NCBI GenBank assembly: GCA_950022655.1 | Contig: OX465590.1 | Coordinates: 37,833,218-37,897,217 of the forward strand | DNA from: Alentia gelatinosa | Lineage: Eukaryota > Annelida > Polychaeta > Phyllodocida > Polynoidae | Direction of reading: 5' to 3' | Length of the DNA stretch: 64,000 nucleotides | In this document: piece by piece, positions 55,521-64,000 of the stretch | Layout of the letters: each line of letters opens with the position of its first letter | Position numbering within the stretch: the stretch's first letter is position 1 | Program-made: the position numbers and the translations under genes | The notes under the pieces: generated by a model | What the model was told of the DNA's origin: nothing | The model's input: the letters and a program-made list of their open reading frames with translations, nothing else | The model's database searches: none

Positions 55521-55660
55521 ATCATCACCTGATGAAGTACCATAAATTGGTACGAAACGTCGTGTTCACCGCTGATACCACACACCATACCACCATTGTC
55601 ATCTTGGTTGCAATACATCATTTTAAAAGAAAACAACTGTGTCTGTTTTTTTGTGTTTCT
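55521..55660 (+). repeat. retroelement tail with an intact hammerhead-like core
   Basis: Homologous to 10857-11005. CTGATGA (55529-55535), stem GTACC/GGTAC (55537-55541 with 55549-55553), GAAAC (55554-55558). The pairing bases differ from the other copy (AGTGCT/AGCACT), yet both pair. CUGAUGA and GAAAC are the invariant hammerhead core. Stems I and III are unresolved. A Penelope-like or retrozyme origin is inference. Confidence 0.55.
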
Positions 55661-56781
55661 CTCCACTTTAATTTGTAAATAACAACTAAGGAAAAAATTC
55701 TCTGAAATTACAATATAAAAATATTACATCATTTCCAAGCAAGCCTTCTTTTCCATTTTCTGCCTTCCATGACGATACCTTGACATATGGCAGATATCAG
55801 GAATGAGGGTTTTTTTGCTACTTTTCTATTTTGACATCAAAAGAGTCCATTTTAACTTCTACTGTGAGTACAACAAAAGTTAAAGTATCAAAACGATCAT
55901 AAAGGAAATCTCTACTTGATTAAACTGGGTTTTGATTTTGCTTCCATATGGAATTCTATGGAATCTTCACTCATATTATAGAAGTCAAAGATTTTGCCTA
56001 ACTTTTAACATGATTTCTTTGAAAATACGTCAAAAACTGAAACAGATAAATCATCTCAATTAATTCAAAATACATATGACAATAAAACCCATAATCTCGG
56101 CTTTAATATGGCACATTTTGCAAACCTTTATCTTTTTTACTGTATTATATTATTGTATATCAAGTCAAAAATAGCAAGTTTTCAGTCCCCAATATGATTG
56201 CGCGGCCTATAGTGGGGTACATAAATTGTTTAAAAAGTGGAGAAAACCGAGCCATAGCGCTACAGTCAGAGCAGCTCAGTGTGAAAATGAAAATTGCCGC
56301 GTGTACGGCCACCAGTGTGGAGGCGACTTAACACGAGGGAATGGGTTGGGGGATTGTTCACGGAGCTAATCTATAACTAATCCTAGTGTCCTGACTCACC
56401 CCGGCCACAATCTTCCCGGTGGTGGGAGGGTTAGCGTGCTGATGGGAACAAGGTAGCGAACATCGACATGCATTACGTATTGTGCGGGTTGGGAGTGAGA
56501 TCGATGACCTTATATATAATACTCACGGAAATACTCACACAACAGTGCTGAAATTCACCAAATTGTACATAGTGATTGTGGTAAAACTGTCCTGAATATG
56601 TGATAGATGTATATAGTACTAATGTATCAACTTTTCCCATCTGTATATTTTCTGTCATTTCCTCTTCACTTTTCATGTTTACGTTCATGTTATGTTGATT
56701 ATGTAACTCCATCACGAGCATGGAAGAATGACGATGTATAGTCGATTGCTTTGTGTCTAATAAAAAAAATAAAAAAATATA
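55661..56781. other. no recognised feature
   Basis: AT-rich. The minus-strand frame at 56473-56922 (149 codons) runs into the LTR, lacks a recognisable domain and is probably chance. Confidence 0.45.
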
Positions 56782-57333
56782 TGTAGGGGTCAGGGCAGTC
56801 GAGCAGCGTTGTTTCACTTTAGAACTAGGTGGCGCGAGTGCCGATCCCTGCTGTGCGGTATGGCCGGTGAACCCGTGGTATGCAAATGTTACGGGTTCGC
56901 CCGCATTATGTAACTCGGCCACTATATAAGGCTGAGTCCACAGCGGGTTGACAGGACTTCTTGCGGTGCCTCTTTACAGAATGAACGTCTGAAGCCTCAC
57001 GTGTTAGTTAGGTTGTGTTGTAACGCATTTCAACGTTGAAGAGACCAGAATCTCTTCCCACGCTAGTTAGTGCCCAGTAGCACTAACGTATTGTAAAAGT
57101 ATATCCGCAATAAAGAACAGTTGACTGAAACAATCCGGAGTCTGGTTTTGTCTTCGCGGTTAAGCGGTAGTTGGTAGATCTAGAGTCTCCCTCCCGTTTC
57201 CAGTGGGTAAAGCCGAACACACCTGTACTGGCACGATAAGTACAGGGTAGCGGCTAAAAGTCTCGGAACCTCTAGTCGGCTGTCGATCGCGGAAAGTGGT
57301 AATACACTTTCAGTGACTAGAGGGAACGCTACA
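56782..57333 (+). mobile_element. solo LTR of an LTR retrotransposon
   Basis: Bounded by TGTAGGGG and CGCTACA (TGTAG/CTACA inverted ends), with TATA on both sides. It holds a TATA box (TATATAAG, 56923-56930), an octamer word ATGCAAAT (56880-56887) and a poly(A) signal AATAAA (57109-57114), in correct U3-R-U5 order. No primer-binding site, gag-pol or second LTR is nearby, so it is a recombined solo LTR. The 4-bp duplication lies in TA-rich sequence and could be fortuitous. Confidence 0.75.
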
Positions 57334-57343
57334 TATATATTTA

Positions 57344-57631
57344 TTTATCCTACCCCTAATATGAAATCCCATAAGCTTAACATTGAGTTTCTGTATGCCA
57401 CGCTGACTGGCATACGGAGTTTTATATGCCACTAATGGCATACAGAATTGTTATCACGTAATATTCCAAAATTGAGGAGTTGGTGTAGGATAAAATGAAA
57501 ACCTGGTTCGTTTTAATCTTGGCCACCGTATGCCACTCCTGGAGTTTTGGGCTTCGGACTTCACTTGGCTTCGCCTCATGAAGTCACTATGCCAAACTCC
57601 AGTCGTGGCATACGGTGGCCAAGATTAAAAC
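57344..57631 (+). mobile_element. modular hairpin element, copy A2
   Basis: The module (57344-57496) contains CCATAAGCTTAACATT. The hairpin (57510-57631) has apex CACTTGGCTTCGCCTCATG. It is about 90% identical by eye to 4508-4794 in both parts. Confidence 0.85.
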
Positions 57632-58317
57632 TCATCCAGTTTTACGATAATACTGCATGTAGGCCTGGTTTACTTCTGCCTTAACACTTAACCCTTTATG
57701 GACAGATGATGCGTTGAAGCATCAACCGGCTCAGGGCCTTGAGACATCATTTCTCTAATATTTATTAAATTGGGTTTCATAAGGGAATAACGCAGCAATA
57801 TTAACTAAACTTTCAGTCTCTAGGTCTAACATTATATTCTATTTTTCTCTTCAAAAGAAATGAAATATCTAGGATTACATATCATGTAATGTGAATATAG
57901 GGGACAGAGCCATTTTTAGTTCATGAAGCAGTCACTAGGTGGTCGGGGGACAAACCTGGGCCCTGTTTTTTAGTCAAGATTATCTTAGGCTAAGACCGTC
58001 TTAAGACAAAAGTGTGCTATAGACAAGATATCTTAGAGGATCTTTGCTATATCTTGGGCTGAGACGTCTTAGGGGCGTCATAGCTGTCTTTTAGTCAAGA
58101 TTCTCTTGAGATATCTTAGGGTATCTTAGCTCAAATTGGCTCCAAAACGGTCTCAACTCAAGACAAGGTTGGAGGTGTCCTAGAGGTGTCTTAAAGGTAT
58201 CTTATGGCCATGTGACCATATGAGAACAAGAAAACAAGATGCTCTTGTCACTCAACAGTCCTCTGTCACCAGTCCGCACTCAACAGTACACACTCAACAG
58301 TCCACACTCAACAGTCC

Positions 58318-58435
58318 ACACCCACACCCACATCCACAACCACACCCACCCCCGCACCCACCCCCACAACCATCCCCACACCCACACCCACACCCACACC
58401 CACACCCACACCCACACCCACACCCACACCCACAA
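58318..58435. repeat. (CCCACA)n array, left
   Basis: Near-perfect ACCCAC hexamers after a less regular start. The frames (repeated HPHP or HTHT) are artefacts. Confidence 0.95.
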
Positions 58436-59170
58436 GGATATTTTGGTATCTAGTCAGCTAAAATAAAGTAAAAATCTCAAGGATATTTTGGTATCTAGTT
58501 AGCTAAAATAAAGTAACAATGGGTAATTAAATCAAATAAATTATACTAGATCAAATGAATTGAATTAAATTCAGCTGAAAATTCTCCCCCTAAAATAAAG
58601 ATAAACAAAATCAAATGAAGTAAATTTAATCAAATATGCAGATTAAAATTTAAAATTCCTCCATATAAATTTCCAAATGACTCATTCCCATTCGTTTTTA
58701 TTTTATCTACTTCTTCAAATTATTGTTTTATTTCCTTTTTTGATTCTATTTATTATTATTTCTTAATTCTTATATATATTTTTTTTAACCAATTTTATTA
58801 TAAAAAAGTTTGATTTTTAGTTCTACTTAGTTACAATTTCAATATATATAATTAGATTTTATCTATTTATCATTATCATTTTACTTATTTAATTTTTATC
58901 ATCATTTGATCTTTATTTTTATTTTTTATACATTATATTCGATGTAATTCTAATTAAGTATTACCTTATAAATATATTAAACTAATTTATTCATTGCATT
59001 CATTGAACAGACTTCCTTTATTCTTAAATTATTCATTTCACATCTATATTCAGTATCAATTTCTCTTGATTTATATCTTAATATTTCAAATTTCTATTCA
59101 ACATTCTTGAAATAAGAAATAAACTGTTGCCAGTACACCAAGGTAGTACACCATTGTATACCTAAATACA

Positions 59171-59885
59171 AATCACACCCACCCCTGCACCCACCCCCAC
59201 ACCCATCCTCACACCCACACCCACACCCACACCCACACCCACACCCACAACCACAACCACACCCACAACCACAACCACACCCACACCCACACCCACACCC
59301 ACACCCACACCCACACCCACAACCACACCCACAACCACACCCACAACCACAACCACGAACACAGCCACAGCCACAAACACAAACACAACCGCACCCCCAC
59401 CCACAACTACAACCACAACCACATCTACAGCCAAAACCACAGCCACAACCACAACCACATCTACACCCACAAACACAACCACATCTACAGCCAAAACCAC
59501 AACCACAACCACAACCACAACCACACCCACAACCCCACCCACAACCACAACCACAACAACACCCACAACCACGAACACAGCCACAGCCACAGCCCCAACA
59601 CAAACACAACCACAACCACACCCACACCCACACCCACAACCACAACCACAACCACACCCACAACCACACCCACACCCACAACCACAACCACACCCACAAC
59701 CACGAACACAGCCACAGCCACAGCCCCAAACACAAACACAACCACATCCACACCCACAACTACAACCACAACCACATCTACAACCAAAACCACATCTACA
59801 CCCACAAACACAACCACATTTACAGCCAAAACCACAGCTACAGCCACAACCACAACCACAACCACACCCACACCCACAACCACAC
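59171..59885. repeat. CCCACA/CCACAA array, right
   Basis: About 700 bases of ACCCAC and ACCACA units with larger blocks repeated, for example CACGAACACAGCCACAGCC at 59357, 59569 and 59701. The long minus-strand frames (221-257 codons, Cys-Gly or Trp-Val rich) are artefacts. Confidence 0.95.
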
Positions 59886-60251
59886 CACAACAAAATTCTT
59901 TTCACCTTTTCTAGGTGAAAATGATGTGCCAGCACCGGGGTTTGAACACCCTACCCCTAGCACAATTGCCGGATGCCTTACCTATGTCTCCACAGAGTTG
60001 GGTGATGCAATACACTCATGAGACCCCAATATAACTTGATATGACTGTACTAGTGCTGGAGCTGGTATCCGGCAAGAGTAGAATTAAGGAACCTAAGATA
60101 GTTCTATATTTGTCTCAAGATCTACCGTGGCGCACCAAGACCATGCTATAGGACAGCGGCCATCTTTTGTCTTGAAAAAATGTCTTAGATTCTCTAGGAT
60201 ATCTTTGCAGATCCCAGCCCAAGACTGTCTTGACTAAAAAACAGGGCCCTG

Positions 60252-60607
60252 TATTCTGGCTCTTTGTTCTTACAAAATTCAACTGCCTTTCAATATTTTA
60301 CCATGGTTTCCTTGACTCTCTACACCCATCCCAAAGTAGGATGACATAATAACTAAACCCAAGACATGATATTTTCCATATGGAACACTTTATATAAATA
60401 TGTGAGCAAGGCTAAAGTTGTGACATTTCCCAATTATCACTCACTTCTTTTCCACCTCCTGTAGTGAAGAACGCCTACTTTTTCACCTCCATTAGTGAAG
60501 AACACCTACTCGGGGGGCGTCATGGCGGCGCCCATGGATCATAGGCTATATGCCGTATACTCTCGAATTAGGAGTTCTCATGAAGATCGCTACCAGCCTC
60601 CAGGCTA
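60252..60607. other. unassigned sequence inside the TTAA element
   Basis: There is a short duplication of TTCACCTCCATTAGTGAAGAA-like words near 60460-60510. A small frame starts ATGGCGGCGCCCATGG at about 60521 and ends in the next repeat. Its meaning is unknown. Confidence 0.4.
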
Positions 60608-61037
60608 CCAACGACAACCGGGGCAGACCCAACACTCGATCCTCGGATAACCAACGACAACCGGGACAGATCCAACACTCGATCCTCGGATAACCAACGA
60701 CAACCGAGACAGACCCAACACTCGATCCTCGGATAACCAACGACAACCGGGACAGACCCAACACTCGATCCTCGGATAACCAACGACAACCGGGACAGAT
60801 CCAACACTCGATCCTCGGATAACCAACGACAACCGAGACAGACCCAACACTCGATCCTCGGATAACCAACGACAACCGGGACAGACCCAACACTCGATCC
60901 TCGGATAACCAACGACAACCGGGACAGACCCAACACTCGATCCTCGGATAACCAACGACAACCGGGACAGACCCAACACTCGATCCTCGGATAACCAACG
61001 ACAACCGGGACAGACCAAACACTTGATCCTCGGATAA
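60608..61037 (+). repeat. 43-bp tandem repeat, about ten units
   Basis: The unit contains CCAACGACAACCGGGACAG and ACTCGATCCTCGGATAA. Starts fall at 60608, 60651, 60694 and so on. The last unit runs into the LINE frame, so it seems to be an expansion of LINE coding sequence. Because 43 is not a multiple of three, all three minus-strand frames stay open, giving three false proteins. Confidence 0.92.
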
Positions 61038-61552
61038 AGACAACATTCCAGTACCAAAGCCATACATCGAAAAATATAGAAAATCGCCTTTCTACATAGC
61101 AGCGCACATTTGGAACAAATTGGATCGAAAGACACAGTCGACCGACTGGAAAAACATTTTCAAAAAGCATGCCAATCGCTATATAAAAGACATTAGACTG
61201 AAGCAAGGCCTTTAACATTCACCAAAGCCTTTAACCAAAGTACTCATGTATAGTTACCTGACAGTTCTATTTAGCAAAAAAAGGGGGGGGGGGAAAGAAA
61301 AGGACTGTAATTTTGACCGCCGAAAACACTTGCCTTCATACTTCACCTGTTTATCTTTGGATACTCATACTTTATTTATATACTTACTGTACATAACCAT
61401 ATGAAAATTCTACTATATTTAACGAGAAGATGTAACCTATACCTTGTCGATTTGTACATTACATTATATTATGCCAGAGCAGCATGATAACCATTGTATG
61501 GAAGAACAATGTCAAGCATTGATTACAATAAAGATCTTTAAAAAAAAAAAAA
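61027..61552 (+). pseudogene. LINE relic: end of reverse-transcriptase ORF, 3' UTR and poly(A)
   Basis: A 62-codon open end (61027-61212, stop TAA 61213) includes KYRKSPFYIAAHIWNKL and a lysine-rich finish, the pattern found at the C-terminus of CR1/L2/jockey-type LINE ORF2. An in-frame TGA lies just upstream at 61024. AATAAA (61527-61532) precedes an A-run (61540-61552). It is inserted in the TTAA element. Everything upstream of the 43-bp repeat is missing. Confidence 0.7.
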
Positions 61553-61641
61553 TGTGTCTCTCCCGTAGCGGAATAGACTGCCACCAGTGACCTTCCTTAC
61601 TGGGGTGACTCGGCTGCAGTCACCTGTCCATAAAGGGTTAA

Positions 61642-61789
61642 TGATTGGAGGCAACATGATGGTTCATATAAATGGGAAAGTTTCATTTACCGGCAGGTGA
61701 ATAGGACAGTACCATGGAAGTAACTTATTGGTACTATAACATAAGTTGTAAAAGTTAGGACTAAGACCCCCCGCCCCCGCACCCACCAA
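61642..61789. other. no recognised feature
   Basis: Short unassigned spacer, C-rich at its right end. Confidence 0.5.
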
Positions 61790-61921
61790 CGCCGATACAC
61801 TACGATAGGCATCCCAATATATTTCAATTAGAGATACCTAACACTATGGCCGATGAATCAAATATTGGATTCCAATCGGGAAGTCAATCGTAATCGGGGC
61901 CAGAATCGGCGATGGTGGGTG
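61790..61921. mobile_element. 132-bp MITE (CACCCACCAACGCCGAT ends)
   Basis: CACCCACCAACGCCGATAC on the left and its inverted partner GAATCGGCGATGGTGGGTG on the right. The interior has ACTACGATAGGCATCCC, faintly like family C. It abuts the LINE frame directly. Confidence 0.65.
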
Positions 61922-62442
61922 CGTGGCCTGATACACTCAAGATTAATAAACCAAACTGTACGCTCTACACACGTAGTGTAAAATATCAATGTGCAGGGGT
62001 ATGGAATAGCCTCCCTGCCAAAAATCATGCCTTCGATACCCCCAAAAAGCTAAAAGACTACATACGATCAAACCCCGAAATCATTAGCAATCTACGCCAA
62101 ATATTATCAATATGGTAAGAGGCCCAGTGGGGCTACTGGCATACACACAAACACCCATACATCCGACTAAATGGCAGGACTAAATATAATGACTGGCCAA
62201 AAAGGATACACGGAATGAGATGTAGATACACCAATAAAATTACCACCACTATACAGCGTATAGTAACCTGAAATGAATTAAGAAATTGCAGTAAGCAAAA
62301 AAGTCAGCCATGAGAGCTGCTCTGATAGCAATAAGACACCTTTACAATAATTGTGATAGAAGACTGGCCGGAAGGAAGACAGGCCTGCGAGCCTAGAATG
62401 GATCAAGTATAAATAAAAGAACTAAAAAAAAAAAAAAAAAAA
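61922..62442 (+). pseudogene. second LINE relic: RT ORF end and poly(A)
   Basis: The frame from about 61924 to TAA at 62116 includes LYTRSVKYQCAGVWNSLPA, then a lysine-rich tail, typical of the last residues of a LINE ORF2. A 300-base UTR and a 19-base A-run (62424-62442) follow. The sequence differs from the relic at 61027, so two LINE families are represented. The upstream part is absent. Confidence 0.7.
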
Positions 62443-62694
62443 TGGGTGAGTATGAGGTAATTTCTAGACAGTCATTACCAGGTTAAATGTATGTGCATAG
62501 TTTTTAGATGGCAGGGAGGTTGGGCGGAAAGTTTTTTCTATGCAGCAGATTGGGTTAAAGGAGAAGGTTTGGTAAATTCTGCGAAGGCTGACGTATCTGG
62601 AAGAGCTGTCGCAAGCTGGAAGAGCGCCATTTGGTGAATTGTACTTTGTCATCAATGAATAAAAGAAAATAATAAAAAATTCGTCAGATGACCT
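62443..62694. other. no recognised feature
   Basis: Unassigned. The minus-strand frame at 62464-62736 has no domain I recognise. Confidence 0.45.
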
Positions 62695-62884
62695 AGGACC
62701 TGTTTCACTAGTTTTGTGATATGTCTGTGACACCATACAGACATTGGGGTTGTCTAGTTTCGTGACAACACAAGTAGCTGCCCTTAGGTAAAGACAGTCC
62801 CCAAATATAATAATTAGATAAATCTACACATCATGGACCTGTTTCACTAGTTTGGTGTCACTAAACTAGTGAAACAGGTCTCAG
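62695..62884. mobile_element. MITE family E, short copy ending in a hairpin
   Basis: AGGACCTGTTTCACTAG at the left. At the right GACCTGTTTCACTAGTTT returns perfectly as AAACTAGTGAAACAGGTC (62836-62880). So one extra terminus faces the real right end. Confidence 0.8.
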
Positions 62885-62955
62885 GTGTTGTTTCTATAAT
62901 GGTCGCCAGCTGTAGTCCTTATGATTGTGACCAGTGATAATATCTGACGGCTGAA

Positions 62956-63259
62956 GGCCCTTTTCCATTGGCTGGCGAAAACGGTGGAGATTTTTCAAGT
63001 TACCCAGAAAGTCTGTCAGTGGTGGCCACCGACTCCATGTTGGTGACACATAATCAGTGAGGGCGCAGTGGATACCATGTTTTCGATGTGTTCCACATGT
63101 GCATGCCGATGAATTTGGTGGATGGAGGTTGTCTTGCATAATCTTCGCTAAATTAATTGGACACCATTATAAGTGCCAGGCCATTTCCATTCACTGATTT
63201 TGCGTTGGTGGTTCCTGACTGCAGATCGGTGCACAATAATTGGCCAATGGAAATAGGCC
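62956..63259. mobile_element. MITE family D copy
   Basis: GGCCCTTTTCCATTGGCTG to CCAATGGAAATAGGCC, with the family words AGAAAGTCTGTCAGTGGTGG and TCACTGATTTTGCGTTGG. Confidence 0.8.
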
Positions 63260-63515
63260 TTAAGTGCTACCCTTCCTGTGTTTTTCAGCCATACCTGTAG
63301 GTCTCTTCGTGACTAGTGTAAATAAGCTAAGCCAATAACTCACTTTGAACAAAGGTTAAAGATGTTTAAAAAACATAGAGCTTTATTATCAAACCCACAG
63401 GTAAAACAGAGAGAGCTGAAGCTCAGTCCTGGCAATCAGTTGCTTAATGCAAAGTGTTAAGTGATAGAAACTCGGGAACTGGAGACAAACTTATCCAAAG
63501 TTAAGAGAGATAGAG
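63260..63515. other. no recognised feature
   Basis: Unassigned. Confidence 0.5.
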
Positions 63516-63600
63516 TTAAGTGGGATTCATACGTAGGGATAAATGGACCTGTAACAGGTGTACTTCACATCTTTTCACCAGTTGCCTACCTTTTCCCGCT
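63516..63600. mobile_element. MITE family A left-end fragment
   Basis: AGTGGGATTCATACG after TTA. Similarity is soon lost. Confidence 0.5.
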
Positions 63601-63679
63601 GGGTAGAAAGTTTCACCGATTGGGGTGTTCTACAGTCTCACCATACATTTATATGCCTGATGATTTATCATCAGTTTCC

Positions 63680-64000
63680 TTTTATTACTCACCGATTACA
63701 GAATCTCCCTAGGAATTGTATAGGGCACCTGGAAACAGCTACCCGGAGATTCCGGAAAAATAGTCCTGTCCATAATGAGGTCGAATCATCATGTACTTCG
63801 AAATAAGTTTCTTGAATGTTCATTCAATATCAATTATTTAGAATCAATCATAATAATCTCATTTTCCATCAGAAATCATTGTAATAAAACACTTTGCATG
63901 CTTAAAGAACAGGTTGATGGCGAACTTTATTGTTGGGGTAAGTCTACACCGAATTACTGCCACTCTTTACAGTGCTGTGGTGTCTGGAACTAAATGTAGT
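63680..64000 (-). repeat. dispersed repeat, copy of 26410-26730
   Basis: Reverse-strand match through GCTACCCGGAGATTCCGG, AATTATTTAGAAT and GCTGTGGTGTCTGGAAC. It is cut by the window edge. Confidence 0.75.

Larger units (their letters stand above)
57956..60251. mobile_element. 2.3-kb TIR element carrying CCCACA minisatellites
   Basis: The ends GGGCCCTGTTTTTTAGTC and GACTAAAAAACAGGGCCC are inverted. Both sub-terminal regions are rich in TCTTAG/CTAAGA words. The interior has two CCCACA-type arrays, a very AT-rich middle (58440-59150) and a degenerate tRNA-like T-arm near 59934. If the tip is CAGGG it would suit hAT, but I found no duplication. Confidence 0.75.
57692..61637. mobile_element. TTAA-flanked piggyBac-like element with nested insertions
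   Basis: Perfect 14-bp ends CCCTTTATGGACAG and CTGTCCATAAAGGG, with TTAA on both sides (57688-57691, 61638-61641). Only about 270 bases at the left and 90 at the right belong clearly to the element and match 15436-15995. The rest is a second TIR element (57956-60251), unassigned sequence and a LINE relic. Left sub-terminal words include GATGCGTTGAAGCATC. No piggyBac transposase is visible. Confidence 0.8.

Noticed and set aside
56473..56922. 149-codon minus-strand frame
   Set aside because: It crosses into the solo LTR on the opposite strand and has no recognisable domain.
59094..59935. Long minus-strand frames rich in Cys-Gly, Val-Gly and Trp-Leu
   Set aside because: They are translations of CCCACA/CCACAA arrays. 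All three frames are open, which is a microsatellite artefact.
59934..60000. tRNA-like sequence on the minus strand (GTTCAAACCCCGG)
   Set aside because: A box B-like T-arm is present but I find no good box A or acceptor pairing.
60546..61218. Three overlapping minus-strand frames of 173-216 codons with a repeated sequence
   Set aside because: They arise from the 43-bp tandem repeat read in three frames. The genuine trace of coding is on the plus strand at 61027-61212.

Overview
This window looks like a repeat-saturated stretch of an animal nuclear genome. The supporting evidence is metazoan-type telomere-like CCCTAA repeats, a rhodopsin-like neuropeptide GPCR ending at a GTAAGT splice donor, a tRNA-derived SINE, LINE 3' ends with poly(A), a solo LTR, many MITEs with diagnostic target-site duplications, and long micro- and minisatellites. 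The GPCR resembles the DMSR/sex-peptide-receptor type known from protostomes, so a protostome, perhaps a lophotrochozoan, is my best guess. The species cannot be read from this sequence.

Only one convincing host gene is visible: the GPCR exon on the minus strand at 34396-35463. Directly upstream of its ATG is a 17-bp-period minisatellite made of CACGTG E-boxes. A possible second coding exon (minus strand, about 45360-45590) and a GC-rich promoter-like block (50350-51200) are weak candidates. Most other open frames are chance frames inside repeats.

Layout. 1-3 kb holds Harbinger-like MITEs with TAA or TTA duplications. 4.5-6 kb holds modular hairpin elements. 6.2-7.4 kb is a GC-rich block followed by a roughly 170-bp satellite. 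8-15 kb has MITEs, a ribozyme-bearing retroelement tail and an interstitial telomeric tract. 15.4-24 kb has a piggyBac-like element, hairpins, nested MITEs and a (TA)n tract. 24.67-30.40 kb is a 5.7-kb element with 1.5-kb terminal inverted repeats carrying fourteen X-box-like 14-mers. 30-33.6 kb has more hairpins and a LINE tail. 34-36 kb is the receptor. 37-49 kb is a MITE mosaic with a large minisatellite at 44.6-45.4 kb. 50-56 kb has a SINE, a GC-rich block, MITEs and an hAT-like copy. 56.8-57.3 kb is a solo LTR. 57.69-61.64 kb is a TTAA-flanked element hosting a second TIR element and a LINE relic. 62-64 kb has a second LINE relic and MITEs.

The most unusual content is (i) the X-box-studded inverted-repeat element, (ii) a family of modular elements that join a conserved module (core CCATAGGCTTAACATT) to interchangeable hairpins sharing the apex CACTCGGCTTCGCCTCGTG, and (iii) three or four hammerhead-ribozyme-like cores whose stem II differs in sequence but still pairs.

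Superfamily names for elements without a visible transposase rest on termini and target-site duplications only. All alignments were done by eye, so boundaries are good to a few bases where a duplication is stated and to tens of bases elsewhere.
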